A stretch of 64,000 nucleotides of DNA from Bradyrhizobium sp. (GCA_028290305.1 JAQGKC010000109.1:1-64000), one strand, 5' to 3'; shown: positions 16,373-25,751, counted from the stretch's first letter. The notes: generated by a model not told the origin, from the letters alone. Translations and numbers: made by a program.

Positions 16373-17286
16373 TGACAAGCACCCTGGTGATCGACAAGGC
16401 GTCGCCGACCCGCACGGTCAAATATGGCAGTATGAGCCGCGACCGCACCTGGGCGCTGCGATGGTCGTACTTCTTCCTCATCCTGTTTGCGATCTTCTCG
16501 CTGGTGCCGCCGCTTTACATGCTGATCACGTCGCTCAAGAGCAGCGTCGAGATTTCCGCGGCGACCAATCCCTGGTGGGTGTTTCATCCGACGCTGGAGA
16601 ATTACGTCAAACTGCTGACCTCGAACCAGTTCCTGACGTTCTTCCGGAACTCGGCATTCGTCTCGATCCTCGTGGTGACCATCACCATGCTGATCAGTGT
16701 GCCCGCCGCTTTTGCCCTGGCGCGGATGCGGTTCTGGGGCTCCGCAACACTCGCGACCGGTGTGTTTCTGACCTATCTCATTCCAGACTCGCTGTTGTTT
16801 CTACCTCTCTTCAAGATGTTCGCGGTGTTCGGCGATCTGACCGGGATCCAGCTCATCAACAAATGGTACGTGCTCGTGATCGTCTATCCGACGCTCACGG
16901 TACCGTTCTGCACCTGGATCATGATCGGCTACTTCGCATCGATCCCGAAAGAGCTCGACGAGGCCGCGATCATCGACGGCGCGTCATGGTTCCAGACGCT
17001 GACGCGCATCTTTATTCCGGTCGCCCTGCCCGGCTTGATCGCCGCAACCATCTTCGCCTTCACGGTCTCGTGGGCACAATTTCTCTATCCGCTGGTTTTT
17101 ACGACGTCGACGGATCAACTGGTGCTGCCGGTCGGGATCATCACCACCCTGATCAAGGGTGACGTGTTCAACTGGGGACAGATCATGACCGGCGCCCTGC
17201 TCGGCGCCGCGCCGCCGCTCATCATCTACGCCTTCCTGATGGACTATTACATCGCCGGCCTAACCGCCGGCGCGACAAAGGGTTGA
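16372..17286 (+). CDS. ABC sugar permease, MalG type
   Basis: The product is 304 residues from the ATG at 16372, chosen because it overlaps the upstream stop; the frame extends further upstream but there lies inside the MalF-type gene. Six membrane helices are predicted. The EAA loop reads [25 protein letters not shown]. It pairs with the 15434 permease. Its TGA overlaps the start region of the ATPase gene, so the three are coupled. Confidence 0.92.
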   Translation: MTSTLVIDKASPTRTVKYGSMSRDRTWALRWSYFFLILFAIFSLVPPLYMLITSLKSSVEISAATNPWWVFHPTLENYVKLLTSNQFLTFFRNSAFVSILVVTITMLISVPAAFALARMRFWGSATLATGVFLTYLIPDSLLFLPLFKMFAVFGDLTGIQLINKWYVLVIVYPTLTVPFCTWIMIGYFASIPKELDEAAIIDGASWFQTLTRIFIPVALPGLIAATIFAFTVSWAQFLYPLVFTTSTDQLVLPVGIITTLIKGDVFNWGQIMTGALLGAAPPLIIYAFLMDYYIAGLTAGATKG

Positions 17287-18392
17287 TGCTCATGGCTGAC
17301 GTTACGTTGCGTAAGGTAATCAAGCGCTATGATGAAGTCGAGGCGGTGCGCGGCATCGATCTCGACATCGCCGACCATGAGTTTGTCGTGCTGGTGGGGC
17401 CGTCCGGTTGTGGAAAATCGACCACGCTGCGGATGATCGCAGGCCTCGAGGATATCACCGACGGCGATATCATGATCGGAGGCGACGTCGTCAACGACGT
17501 CCCGCCAAAAGACCGAGACATCGCGATGGTGTTTCAGAATTACGCGCTTTATCCGCATATGACGGTCGCGGAAAACATGTCGTTCGGGCTGCGACTGAAA
17601 CGCTATCCCAAAGCCGAGATCAAGACGCGGATCGATGAAGCCGCGCGCATGCTTGATATCGTCGAACTTGTCGATCGCAAGCCGAAGCAATTGTCGGGCG
17701 GCCAGCGCCAGCGTGTCGCGATGGGCCGCGCCATTGTTCGCAATCCCAAGGTTTTTCTGTTCGACGAACCGCTGTCCAACCTCGACGCCAAGCTTCGGGT
17801 GCAGATGCGGATCGAAATCAAGAAAGTGCATCAGAAAGTCCGCACCACAACGGTTTACGTCACCCACGATCAGGTTGAAGCAATGACACTTGCCGACAGG
17901 GTCGTGGTCATGAATCACGGCCGCATTGAACAGATCGGAACGCCCAACGATCTCTATCACAAGCCGGCCACGCGCTTTGTCGCCGGGTTCATCGGCTCGC
18001 CCGCGATGAATTTCATGCCCTGCCGGCTCGAGGACGTTGCCGGCAAACTGCACATCCGGCTGACCGACCGCATCGCCTTTCCGCTGCCGGCGGGTCGCGC
18101 CGCGAGATATCAAAGCGTCGCACGAAACGAGAAGTTGCTGCTCGGGCTACGGCCGGAACATATCGCGGAAGCGAAGGCCCATCCGGAGCCGGGAATTGAG
18201 GCTTTCGACACCGTGCTGGACGTCACCGAACCGATGGGCATGGAGACGCTGATTTATTTCACGCTCGAAGGGGCGCAAATCTGCGGGCGGGTTAATCCCA
18301 ATGCCGGCGCCCGCGATGGCGGGCCGCTCCGATTGGCAGTGGACCTCAACAATATGCACCTGCTAAATGAGGTCACTGGCGTCGTCATTTGA
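17286..18392 (+). CDS. ABC sugar ATPase, MalK/UgpC type
   Basis: The product is 368 residues from the ATG at 17286, which overlaps the permease stop; the ATG at 17292 (MADVTLRKV) is equally possible. It has Walker [10 protein letters not shown], signature [14 protein letters not shown], Walker [12 protein letters not shown] and switch His in YVTHDQVEA. The C-terminal ~120 residues form the TOBE/MalK regulatory domain ([10 protein letters not shown]). It energises import by the two permeases. Confidence 0.93.
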   Translation: MLMADVTLRKVIKRYDEVEAVRGIDLDIADHEFVVLVGPSGCGKSTTLRMIAGLEDITDGDIMIGGDVVNDVPPKDRDIAMVFQNYALYPHMTVAENMSFGLRLKRYPKAEIKTRIDEAARMLDIVELVDRKPKQLSGGQRQRVAMGRAIVRNPKVFLFDEPLSNLDAKLRVQMRIEIKKVHQKVRTTTVYVTHDQVEAMTLADRVVVMNHGRIEQIGTPNDLYHKPATRFVAGFIGSPAMNFMPCRLEDVAGKLHIRLTDRIAFPLPAGRAARYQSVARNEKLLLGLRPEHIAEAKAHPEPGIEAFDTVLDVTEPMGMETLIYFTLEGAQICGRVNPNAGARDGGPLRLAVDLNNMHLLNEVTGVVI

Positions 18393-18438
18393 CGGTCGCA
18401 CAACAAGAAAAAGCCAAGGGGCTGGCAAGGAACTGGGA

Positions 18439-19428
18439 ATGGCGACCAACAAGAAGAAAATTTTCGTCACTGAATCGATGTCACAGCCGGGACGAGCACT
18501 GCTCAGGGAGCGGGACGACATCGAAATCGTTGAATTTCCCAATATGATCTCCGCCCGAGATTTCGAGGCCCTGCTCAAGGAGCAGGCGCCGGTTCATGGC
18601 GTGGCGCTCGGCGCCACCCGCTTCGGCGAGCCGGAACTCGAGGCTTCAAAGGACATGAAGGTGGTGACCCGGATCGGCGTCGGCTACGACGCCGTCGACG
18701 TCCCGGCTCTGAGCCGCCGTAGTGTTCCGCTGATGGTGGCGGGTACCGCCAATTCTCCATCTGTCGCGGAACAGGCGTTGTTCATGATGCTGACGCTGGC
18801 CAAGCGCGCCGTCGAGATGCATGCGCTGGTGAAGGACGGACAGTGGGGTACCCGGCTCGGTAAACTGCCCTACGATTTGTTCGGCAAAACGGTGTTGATT
18901 GTCGGCTTCGGCCGGATCGGCACACGCACGGCCAAACGCTGCCTGGCCATGGAAATGAACGTTCTGGTCTACGACCCCTATAAATCCGCCGCCGAGATCG
19001 CGGCGGCGGGCTGCGAGCCGGTTGCCGATCTTGATGCGGCGCTGCCGCGTGCCGATTTTGTCAGCGTCCACTGCCCGAAAACATCGGAGACGGTCGGGAT
19101 GTTCAACGCGGCGCGGTTGAAGCGCATGAAGGCGACGGCCTATCTGATCAACACTGCGCGCGGTGGAATTGTCGAAGAAGCGGCGCTGTATGACGCACTG
19201 GTGTCCGGCAAGCTCGCCGGCGCCGGTCTCGATGTTTTCGAGCAGGAACCGCCGCCATCAGGCCATTCGCTGTTCGAGCTTCCCAACGTCATCATCGCGC
19301 CGCATGTGGCGGGAGTCACACGGGAAGCCGTCGATCGCATGAGCGTGCAAACCGCGCGCAATATCCTAAGCGCGCTCGACGGCGAACCGATCCGCCAGAA
19401 CGTCATCAATCAGGACGTGCTCGGCTGA
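18439..19428 (+). CDS. D-2-hydroxyacid dehydrogenase (SerA-like)
   Basis: The product is 329 residues from the ATG at 18439, with AAGGAACTGGGA upstream. NAD-binding GFGRIG (~156-161) is followed by Asp in VYDPY. The catalytic trio is present: Arg in NTARGGIVEE, Glu in DVFEQEPPPSG and His in IAPHVAGVT. The enzyme interconverts a 2-hydroxy acid and a 2-oxo acid with NAD(P). Directly after the ABC importer genes, it probably acts on the imported compound or a derivative. The ACT regulatory domain of true phosphoglycerate dehydrogenase is missing. Confidence 0.9.
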   Translation: MATNKKKIFVTESMSQPGRALLRERDDIEIVEFPNMISARDFEALLKEQAPVHGVALGATRFGEPELEASKDMKVVTRIGVGYDAVDVPALSRRSVPLMVAGTANSPSVAEQALFMMLTLAKRAVEMHALVKDGQWGTRLGKLPYDLFGKTVLIVGFGRIGTRTAKRCLAMEMNVLVYDPYKSAAEIAAAGCEPVADLDAALPRADFVSVHCPKTSETVGMFNAARLKRMKATAYLINTARGGIVEEAALYDALVSGKLAGAGLDVFEQEPPPSGHSLFELPNVIIAPHVAGVTREAVDRMSVQTARNILSALDGEPIRQNVINQDVLG

Positions 19429-19500
19429 TCCGGGCGCGGCGGTTTGCGGCTTTCGCCGATGAACTGAACCCAACAGCACTCCGGCATCGTGGGTATCGAT

Positions 19501-20925
19501 ATGGCCTTTAGGGAATACGGCGACTATGACGGTGTAGGCCTCGCCGACCTCGTTCGCAAAAAGCAGGTCAGTGCCGCGGAGTTGCTGGACGAAGCGATCG
19601 CCCGCGCCGCCAAGGTCGACCCGGAGATCAACGCGGTGGTCGTGAAACATTACGACTATGCCCGGCGGCAAATCGACAACGGACTTCCGGATGGCCCCTT
19701 CACCGGCGTGCCGTTTCTGCTGAAGGATCTGGAGGGCCTTGAGGGCACGCGGACCACTTCGGGTGCAAGCGTCTACAAGGACAATGTGGCCGACCATACC
19801 GGCACCCTCGCCCAGCGTTTCCTCGATGCCGGCGTCACCATCTTCGGAAAAAGCGCCAGCCCCGAATTCGGTTTGTTGCCGACCACCGAGTCCCGCCTGT
19901 TCGGCCCGACCCGAAACCCCTGGAATCTCGCGCACTCGTCAGGAGGGTCGTCCGGCGGCGCGGGAGCAGCCGTCGCCGCGCGGATTCTTCCCGTCGCACA
20001 CGCCAGCGACGGGGGCGGCTCGATTCGTATTCCGGCTTCCGCATCCGGCGTGTTTGGATTGAAACCGACCCGCGCGCGCAATCCGCTCGGTCCCGACCGC
20101 GGTGAAGGCTGGGGCGGATTTTCCTGCGGCCATGTCGTGAGTATCAGCGTGCGCGACAGTGCTGTCATGCTCGACGCCGTTCACGGACCTGAGGCATCGA
20201 GCCCATACGTCGCGCCGCCGCCGGAGCGGCCTTTCGCACAGGAGGTCGGCCGCGATCCCGGACGGCTGCGCATCGCCTTTACCGACAAGTCGCCCTATGG
20301 CGACGCCATCGATCCCGAGATCGCGGCAGCGGTTCGGGAAGTGGCCGGCCTGCTGGCTGGGCTCGGCCATGATGTCGAGGAGCGAGCGCCCGTCCTGGCC
20401 GCCGATCCGGCGGCCGTGATGGCGACCGTTGTGGGCGCCAACACAGCGCTGAGCGTGCGGCTTGCCGAACAGCGCTTCGGCCGCGAAATGACGCCGCACG
20501 ATTTCGAGATCCTGACGCTTGCGAGCGCGCACAACGCGCAACAGACGAGCGCGACCGACTATGTGGCTGCACAACTCAGTGCATTCCAGATTTCGCGCGG
20601 CCTGGCGATCTTTCTCGAGACCTGCGACGTGTTTCTAAGCCCGACGCTTTGCTTGCCGCCGGTGCGCATCGGTGAGCTCAATTCGATGGCGGAAGACCTG
20701 TCGCACATCATGCCGCTGCTGCGGCGCTATATACCCGGCACCAGCATGTTCAACATGTCCGGCCAACCATCCATGTCGGTGCCTCTGGCATGGAACAGGG
20801 CCGGATTGCCGCTAGGCATGATGTTCGCGGCGCGTTTCGGCGACGAGGCGACGTTGTTTCGTCTGGCGGCCCAACTCGAGCAAGAGCGCCCCTGGAAGGG
20901 CAAATTGCCGCCAGTTTGCGCCTAA
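19501..20925 (+). CDS. Amidase of the amidase-signature family
   Basis: The product is 474 residues from ATG 19501; a GTG at 19489 is an alternative. The Ser-cisSer-Lys triad is visible: Lys in VPFLLKDLEG (~75) and the serines of the Gly/Ser block HSSGGSSGGAGAAVAA (~145-160). The D-G-G-G-S-I-R-I-P strand follows. It hydrolyses an amide bond; the substrate is unknown. It closes the block of importer and dehydrogenase, all on the plus strand, so an amide-containing nutrient is plausible (inference). Confidence 0.9.
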   Translation: MAFREYGDYDGVGLADLVRKKQVSAAELLDEAIARAAKVDPEINAVVVKHYDYARRQIDNGLPDGPFTGVPFLLKDLEGLEGTRTTSGASVYKDNVADHTGTLAQRFLDAGVTIFGKSASPEFGLLPTTESRLFGPTRNPWNLAHSSGGSSGGAGAAVAARILPVAHASDGGGSIRIPASASGVFGLKPTRARNPLGPDRGEGWGGFSCGHVVSISVRDSAVMLDAVHGPEASSPYVAPPPERPFAQEVGRDPGRLRIAFTDKSPYGDAIDPEIAAAVREVAGLLAGLGHDVEERAPVLAADPAAVMATVVGANTALSVRLAEQRFGREMTPHDFEILTLASAHNAQQTSATDYVAAQLSAFQISRGLAIFLETCDVFLSPTLCLPPVRIGELNSMAEDLSHIMPLLRRYIPGTSMFNMSGQPSMSVPLAWNRAGLPLGMMFAARFGDEATLFRLAAQLEQERPWKGKLPPVCA

Positions 20926-21040
20926 GCCGACAAAACTCAGCCGCATTCGAGGGAAAGTACTAGTATTGAGCCAGCAGCGGAACTCATCTCCCTACTGATG
21001 GCCTCATATTGGGAGCCAATTTATATTCGGAGGAAACATT

Positions 21041-21445
21041 TTGAGTCAAAGTGACCCGACCGATCATGCGCTCGCGGCCATCGCCAGCATCCTGGATCAC
21101 CCGGAACCTCATCGCGAGCCGGAAGCGGTTGAGGTCGAGGAAAAGCCCATCGCACCTGAGCTGATTGAAGCTCACGGTTATCAGAAAGTCGGTCCCGGCC
21201 CGATGGCCGCGATCCGTTTCAAATGGACGGTCCGCCGTGAGGACAATGGCGAATATTACGTCGATGAGACGATTGGCGAAAACTCCACGCCGATCGTCAG
21301 CGGGCCAATGACCAACGATGCCGCCATCAAGTTCGTCGACGGTCGCGAGAGCGAGGCGCAACTCCGCTTCGAGCAACTCAAAAGCGAAATGATCGGACGA
21401 GGCGCGGCTGCGAATTTGGTCCGGAAAGACGACGGCGAAATATAA
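21041..21445 (+). CDS. Hypothetical acidic protein, 134 aa
   Basis: I do not recognise a named family. The TTG start is supported by a strong TCGGAGGA site at 21027-21034. There is no signal. Residues 1-45 are acidic and Pro/Glu-rich and probably disordered; residues 46-105 form beta-strands (YQKVGPGPMAAIRFKWTVRR, GEYYVDETIGE), and the end is a helix (SEAQLRFEQLKSEMIGRG). It stands alone. Confidence 0.72.
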   Translation: MSQSDPTDHALAAIASILDHPEPHREPEAVEVEEKPIAPELIEAHGYQKVGPGPMAAIRFKWTVRREDNGEYYVDETIGENSTPIVSGPMTNDAAIKFVDGRESEAQLRFEQLKSEMIGRGAAANLVRKDDGEI

Positions 21446-21452
21446 GCAGTTG

Positions 21453-22007
21453 CTACGCAACGCCCAGACTTGGCGGTCCCTGACTTGGCGGTCCCTGACT
21501 TGGCGTTCCCAGGAAATCCTTCTTGACGATATCGACCCCGCAATGGCGCAGGATGTCGTAAGCCGTGGTGACGTGAAAAAAGAACTGCGGAACGCTGAAA
21601 GTGAGCAACAGCGATTGGCCGACGAATTTTCGCTGGGCGCCGTTGCGAAAGGTGAAAACCACTTCTTTTTTGGCGGCGCCTTCGATCAGGGCGGGAGGCA
21701 GGCTCCCTATGAAACCGATCGTGGTGGCGATGCGTGCCTTCAGTTCGGGAATATCCGGCTCGGTATCCGGAAATACCGGTGGCTCCACGCCCGACATCAA
21801 TGCACAGGCAACCACAGCATGACGATTGGCTTCTCCGACCTCGCGCTTGAGGTTGTACATGTTGGGATAGAGGCGCGCATGGAGCAAAATCGAGGGATCG
21901 ATCTTTCGCGCCGTGGCATAGGCTGCCGCATGATCAAGAAGGTTGGACAAACTGCCCAGAAATTGAGTGAAAACGCCGACCGACGAATCTTACATTGAGA
22001 TAGTCAC
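21453..22007 (-). pseudogene. DUF1993-family gene with a stop at codon 6
   Basis: The DUF1993 frame begins at GTG 22007 as M-T-I-S-M, hits TAA at 21992-21990, then continues without a gap as DSSVGVFTQFLGSLSNLLDHAAA and AYATARKIDPSILLHARLYP to the end at 21453. Tyr is usual where the stop stands, so one base change (TAT or TAC to TAA) explains it. The longest intact piece starts at TTG 21950 (165 codons) and lacks the first ~19 residues of the helix bundle. The C-terminus carries three copies of a 15-bp repeat encoding SQGPP. Restart at the TTG is possible. Confidence 0.68.
21467..21511. repeat. 15-bp tandem repeat, three copies
   Basis: GACTTGGCGGTCCCT occurs at 21467-21481 and again at 21482-21496; a third copy at 21497-21511 differs at two positions. 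On the minus strand the repeats are in frame with the DUF1993 gene and encode S-Q/L-G-P-P/V units at its very C-terminus, so copy number can change without shifting the frame. Confidence 0.75.
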
Positions 22008-22187
22008 TGTTGCGATCCCCCGCGCAGCGCAAAACCTACCGGATTTGGTTGCAAGTCTATCCCCTCGTTTTGCGACAAGCCATTTCTTTCCAATGGTTGT
22101 TGAAAGCTTGCATCGCCACGATATCCTGTGGCACGCGAAACGGTCTGGGCACTCGCTGATGCCGGATGCGGATTCCGGAGAAGTCTG

Positions 22188-22961
22188 ATGTTTCGAATCC
22201 TGACCTGCCTCGCTGCATTTTTCCTGATTGTAACTTCGGCGCATGCCCAGCAGCCCTCCCGCCTCGACGACATCATAAAACGCGGAACGTTGCGTGTCGG
22301 CATGACCGGCGACTATTTGCCGTTTACCTATCTCGACAAGGCGACCTCGAAATTCCGGGGATTCGACGTCGATATGGCGGAGGCGCTGGGCAAGGCGCTC
22401 GGCGTCAAGGTCGAATATGTTCAGACCGCATGGCCGCAACTGACCAGAGATTTTGAGGCCGACAATTTCGATATCGCGATGGGTGGCATCTCGATCACGC
22501 TCGACCGCCAAAAAAAGGGAATGTTCTCTTCCCCCGTCATGCGCGAAGGCAAGACCCCAATCGCGCGTTGCGCCGACAAGGGCAAATACGAAACCATTGC
22601 CGAGATCGACAAGCCGGGCACGCGCGTGATCGTCAATCCCGGCGGTACCAACGAACGATTTGCCCGCGCCAATATCAAGAACGCCGAGATCAAAACCTAC
22701 AATGACAATGTCACGATTTTCGACGAGATCGCCAAGGGCGATGCCGATCTGATGATGACGGATGCATCGGAGACGCGATACCAGCAAAAGCTTCACCCCG
22801 GCGTGCTTTGCGCGGTGCATCCGGAGAAGCCGTTCGATTTTGCCGAGAAAGCCTACTGGCTGCAGCGCGACGCCGCCCTCAAGGCGTTCGTCGATCAGTG
22901 GTTGCACATCGCCGTTGAGGACGGCAGCTTCAAGAAGATCTATGCCGCCTGGTTTGAATAA
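22188..22961 (+). CDS. Exported PheC-like cyclohexadienyl dehydratase or amino-acid binding protein
   Basis: The product is 257 residues from the ATG at 22188. A signal peptide ends near SAHA-QQ. The periplasmic-binding fold contains RGTLRVGMTGDYLPFTYLD, VNPGGTNERFARANIK, YNDNVTIFDEI and LHPGVLCAVHPEKPFDFAEKAYW. This close spacing of the VNPGGTNE-FAR, DNVTIF and LC-AVHP-KPF-FAEKA blocks matches cyclohexadienyl/arogenate dehydratase PheC, which converts prephenate or arogenate outside the cytoplasm. Binding proteins of the same fold transport amino acids, but no permease genes lie nearby. The enzyme reading is favoured. Confidence 0.8.
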   Translation: MFRILTCLAAFFLIVTSAHAQQPSRLDDIIKRGTLRVGMTGDYLPFTYLDKATSKFRGFDVDMAEALGKALGVKVEYVQTAWPQLTRDFEADNFDIAMGGISITLDRQKKGMFSSPVMREGKTPIARCADKGKYETIAEIDKPGTRVIVNPGGTNERFARANIKNAEIKTYNDNVTIFDEIAKGDADLMMTDASETRYQQKLHPGVLCAVHPEKPFDFAEKAYWLQRDAALKAFVDQWLHIAVEDGSFKKIYAAWFE

Positions 22962-22985
22962 TCTCGCGCCGCGGATTTAAGCGGC

Positions 22986-23010
22986 ATTTCCTTGGGGTTT
23001 CCCCGGAAAT
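22986..23010 (+). terminator. Possible terminator after the PheC-like gene
   Basis: ATTTCC pairs with GGAAAT and GGGG with CCCC around a TTT loop, with a two-base bulge, 25 bases after the stop. No strong T-run follows, so the call is tentative. Confidence 0.33.
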
Positions 23011-23094
23011 TGACCGCTCGCGCGGTCCTAAATTAGACTGCTGGTGAAAGCACATTGAACCGAAGCCGATAATCCACGACTCATACTTTTGAAA

Positions 23095-23108
23095 GTGATC
23101 TAGATCAC
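23095..23108. promoter_or_regulatory. Perfect CRP/FNR-family palindrome upstream of the DUF2147 gene
   Basis: GTGATCTAGATCAC is a perfect 14-bp palindrome, 57 bases before the ATG at 23165. Its half-sites and spacing equal the core of the CRP consensus (GTGA, six bases, TCAC). A CRP/FNR-type regulator probably binds here to control the gene; which member cannot be told. Confidence 0.6.
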
Positions 23109-23164
23109 GTTGCCTGAAACTGCCGAAACGTAGGGTCGGACCAGGATTTCACCTGCAGGAGGTC

Positions 23165-23977
23165 ATGATGAAAAAGCTTCTCGCACTCGCCGCGTTTTTG
23201 CTGGCGAGCAGCGCCGCGCAGGCTCAATACACATTCGATTATGGCGGACGTACCATTCGTATCGATCCGGATCGTGGAACGGTGTCGATACCCGGCGTCT
23301 ACGATAACAGCGGGCGGCGGAAGCGCTCGCATAACGACAAGGACAGCGACCGTCCGCGCAAACAAGTGCCTCAGGAAGCGAAAGTCGATCCGCAGGCGCC
23401 GGCCCCAACCGCTGGGCCGACCGAACAGGCCACTGCTCCCGCGCTCGCGCCGGCGAACACGTCGCCTGATCCTTCAGCCGCCACGGCGAATGTCGCACCG
23501 GTGGACACCCCCGCTACAGTCCAGCTTCCGGCCAACGCGCCCGCGCCGCAAGTTCAGCAAGACGCAACACCGGCCGCCAAACCGGCGCCGGCGCCCGTCG
23601 TTGCGACGGCTCCCGTGTCGGCGCCGGTGCAAAAGCAGCAGACCCCTGCCCCCGCCGCTCCGGCAGCCCAGTCGGGAAACACTCCGCTCGGAGTGTGGCT
23701 GACGGAGGAGAAAGAGGGCAAGGTCCGGATCGAACAATGCGGCACCAATCTCTGCGGTTATTCCGTGGACGCCAAGTCGAACCAGAACGGCGAACAGGTT
23801 CTGATCAACATGAAGCCCGGCAAGGACGCCAAATGGAGCGGGCGCATTCTCGACCCGAACACCGGCAGCACCTATGATTCAACGATCGCGCTGAGAGGCT
23901 CGGACACCCTGCGCGTTCAGGGCTGCGCCTTCGGCGGCATGTTCTGCGGCGGCCAGACCTGGAGCCGACTGAATTAG
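23165..23977 (+). CDS. Exported DUF2147-domain protein with Pro/Ala linker
   Basis: The product is 270 residues. AGGAGG precedes an ATGATG start. Signal peptide 1-21 (cut at AQA). Residues ~22-65 are a charged segment, ~66-170 an extreme Pro/Ala/Gln/Thr linker, and ~175-270 the DUF2147 domain (PLGVWLTEEKEGKVRIEQCG, LCGYSVDAKS, WSGRILDPNTGSTYDS, LRVQGCAFGG). It is periplasmic; the long linker lets the domain reach across the periplasm. Its 3' end overlaps the convergent gene by 4 bases. The upstream palindrome suggests CRP/FNR control. Confidence 0.82.
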   Translation: MMKKLLALAAFLLASSAAQAQYTFDYGGRTIRIDPDRGTVSIPGVYDNSGRRKRSHNDKDSDRPRKQVPQEAKVDPQAPAPTAGPTEQATAPALAPANTSPDPSAATANVAPVDTPATVQLPANAPAPQVQQDATPAAKPAPAPVVATAPVSAPVQKQQTPAPAAPAAQSGNTPLGVWLTEEKEGKVRIEQCGTNLCGYSVDAKSNQNGEQVLINMKPGKDAKWSGRILDPNTGSTYDSTIALRGSDTLRVQGCAFGGMFCGGQTWSRLN

Positions 23978-24651
23978 GGTGCCCGGATCGCAAACCAGAT
24001 GACATGGTGCGCACCGCTGCGCTTCGTCGTTGCGCGCACGCCAACCTCGTTCACATCGAAGCCGGCGGCGCGAAGCTGCTTCGAAAATGATGCGTTCGGG
24101 CCCGACGACCAGACCGCGAGGACGCCGCCCGGCCGAAGTGCCCGGCGGATGGTTTTCAATCCCTTCAGATCGTAAAGTGCGTCATTGGCTTTGCGGATGA
24201 GCCCTTCCGGGCCGTTGTCGACATCGAGCAGGATGGCATCGAACGCCGACGGAGAAGATTGAATCACATCGACGACGTCCGCCTGGCGAATGCTCGCGCG
24301 CGGATCCGTCAGACTATCGCCAAACAACTCCGCCATGGGACCGCGCGCCCAGGCGATGACGGCGGGTACGAGTTCGGCCACCACGATCCGCGCGTCGGTG
24401 CCCAACACCGCGAGCGCGGCACGAAGTGTGAACCCCATGCCCAACCCGCCGATCAATAAATGGGGACGCTCGACCGCTTCGATTCTTCTGCACGCGAGTG
24501 TCGCAAGCGCCTCCTCGGATCCGCTGAGGCGGCTGTTCATCAGTTCGTTCTGGCCGAGCTTCATGGAGAACTCGGCGCCCCTTCGCATCAGACGAAGTTC
24601 AACGTCTGCGCCAGGCACCGGCGCCGTATCGATTTGCAACCAAGGAATCAT
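23974..24651 (-). CDS. Spermidine-synthase-like methyltransferase-fold protein
   Basis: The product is 225 residues. It has the SAM/dcSAM-binding loop LLIGGLGMGFTLRAAL, acidic residue in VVAELVPAVIAWA, an Asp motif FDAILLDVDNGP and a terminal strand VIWFAI. This pattern fits short spermidine-synthase-like proteins without the N-terminal beta-sheet of true SpeE. Whether it transfers an aminopropyl or a methyl group is unknown. Confidence 0.78.
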   Translation of the reverse strand: MIPWLQIDTAPVPGADVELRLMRRGAEFSMKLGQNELMNSRLSGSEEALATLACRRIEAVERPHLLIGGLGMGFTLRAALAVLGTDARIVVAELVPAVIAWARGPMAELFGDSLTDPRASIRQADVVDVIQSSPSAFDAILLDVDNGPEGLIRKANDALYDLKGLKTIRRALRPGGVLAVWSSGPNASFSKQLRAAGFDVNEVGVRATTKRSGAHHVIWFAIRAP

Positions 24652-24837
24652 GCGATGCTTTTACGCGGTTTTGCTGGGTTAGTGCGAAGCCTTGCATCGC
24701 CGTGCGACGTATCATGTCGAGCCGTGAGCCGACATGGTTCATCCCAAATGGCCCTCACAATCGCCGGTGTGACACCCATCACAGTCCCCGACGAACCAGT
24801 GTGAAACGTTGTTGGCTCCGGAACAAAGGGGAACGTC

Positions 24838-25197
24838 ATGCAACACTTTCGCAAAACAGTAATCGCCGCCCGCATTCTGCTGCTCGTCGGGGCGTCAGCC
24901 GCCACACCTGCTGCGGCGGCGACCTTTGATGGCGAATGGAATGTTCAGATCGCGTCGAAGAACGTTGCTTGCCCCAGCGGAACCAGTGTCTCGATCGGCA
25001 TCAACAACGGCCAGGTCGCATCCAGCAATGCCATGGTCACCGCATCAGGCCGGGTCGCGGAAGCCGGCAGCATCAGCGTGACCCTGAGCAGCGGGATGAA
25101 GCGAGCGGTCGGCTCGGGTCACCTCACCGCCACGTCAGGATCGGGTACCTGGCGCGGTGCGATGTGCTCCGGCACCTGGACGGCGCAGCGCATCTAA
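24838..25197 (+). CDS. Small secreted hypothetical protein, 119 aa
   Basis: A long signal peptide (residues ~8-28, cut at AAAA-TF) is followed by FDGEWNVQIAS, then beta-strands rich in Gly/Ser/Thr with two cysteines (KNVACPSG and GAMCSGTWTAQR). The repeating G-x-G-T-W/G-x-W pattern suggests a small beta-barrel of lipocalin or DUF-type. The role is unknown. Confidence 0.72.
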   Translation: MQHFRKTVIAARILLLVGASAATPAAAATFDGEWNVQIASKNVACPSGTSVSIGINNGQVASSNAMVTASGRVAEAGSISVTLSSGMKRAVGSGHLTATSGSGTWRGAMCSGTWTAQRI

Positions 25198-25303
25198 GCG
25201 TTGCCGCGAGCCACCATCATCCTTCCGGGCTCGCCGAAGGCGGCTCGCACCACCCGCGATGACAACGCTCCCACGCGAGGATGACGATCAACTTCCCACG
25301 ACA

Positions 25304-25708
25304 TCAACCGACCGGAACGGAATATTCCTCGTCGGTTACGTGCTCCATCCAGGTCGCATAATTCCCGTCCAGCGATTCCTGCATCGCGAGGTGGGTCATG
25401 CCATTGGCGGGCGAGCCGCCATGCCAATGTTTTTCGCCCGGCGGAATCCAGATCACATCTCCCGGTTTGATCTCGCGGATCGGGCCGCCCTTGGTCTGAA
25501 CCCGGCCGACGCCGGAGATGACATACAACGTCTGGCCCAGGGGGTGCGAATGCCAGGCCGTCCGCGCGCCCGGCTCGAACGAGACGCGGGTTGCAACAAG
25601 CCGTGCCGGAGCCTCGGTTGCAATGACCGGATCCTGCAAGACCGTACCGGTGAAATACTCCTTGGGTCCGCGGCGTGTCGGCCGTGAACCGGCGAGATGA
25701 ATATCCAT
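25304..25708 (-). CDS. Cupin protein, mandelonitrile-lyase-like
   Basis: The product is 134 residues, a single cupin. Metal-binding motif one reads [22 protein letters not shown] (two His and a Gln in the usual Glu place) and motif two [16 protein letters not shown] with His. The WHSHPLGQT...GEKHWHG...MTHLAMQE...[10 protein letters not shown] pattern matches manganese cupins such as bacterial mandelonitrile lyases. The substrate in this organism is unknown. It lies 43 bases downstream of the RraA-like gene on the same strand, probably in one operon. Confidence 0.82.
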   Translation of the reverse strand: MDIHLAGSRPTRRGPKEYFTGTVLQDPVIATEAPARLVATRVSFEPGARTAWHSHPLGQTLYVISGVGRVQTKGGPIREIKPGDVIWIPPGEKHWHGGSPANGMTHLAMQESLDGNYATWMEHVTDEEYSVPVG

Positions 25709-25751
25709 CGAGTTCCTCCTTCAATGACGAACGCAGTCATTCGCGTCCTGA

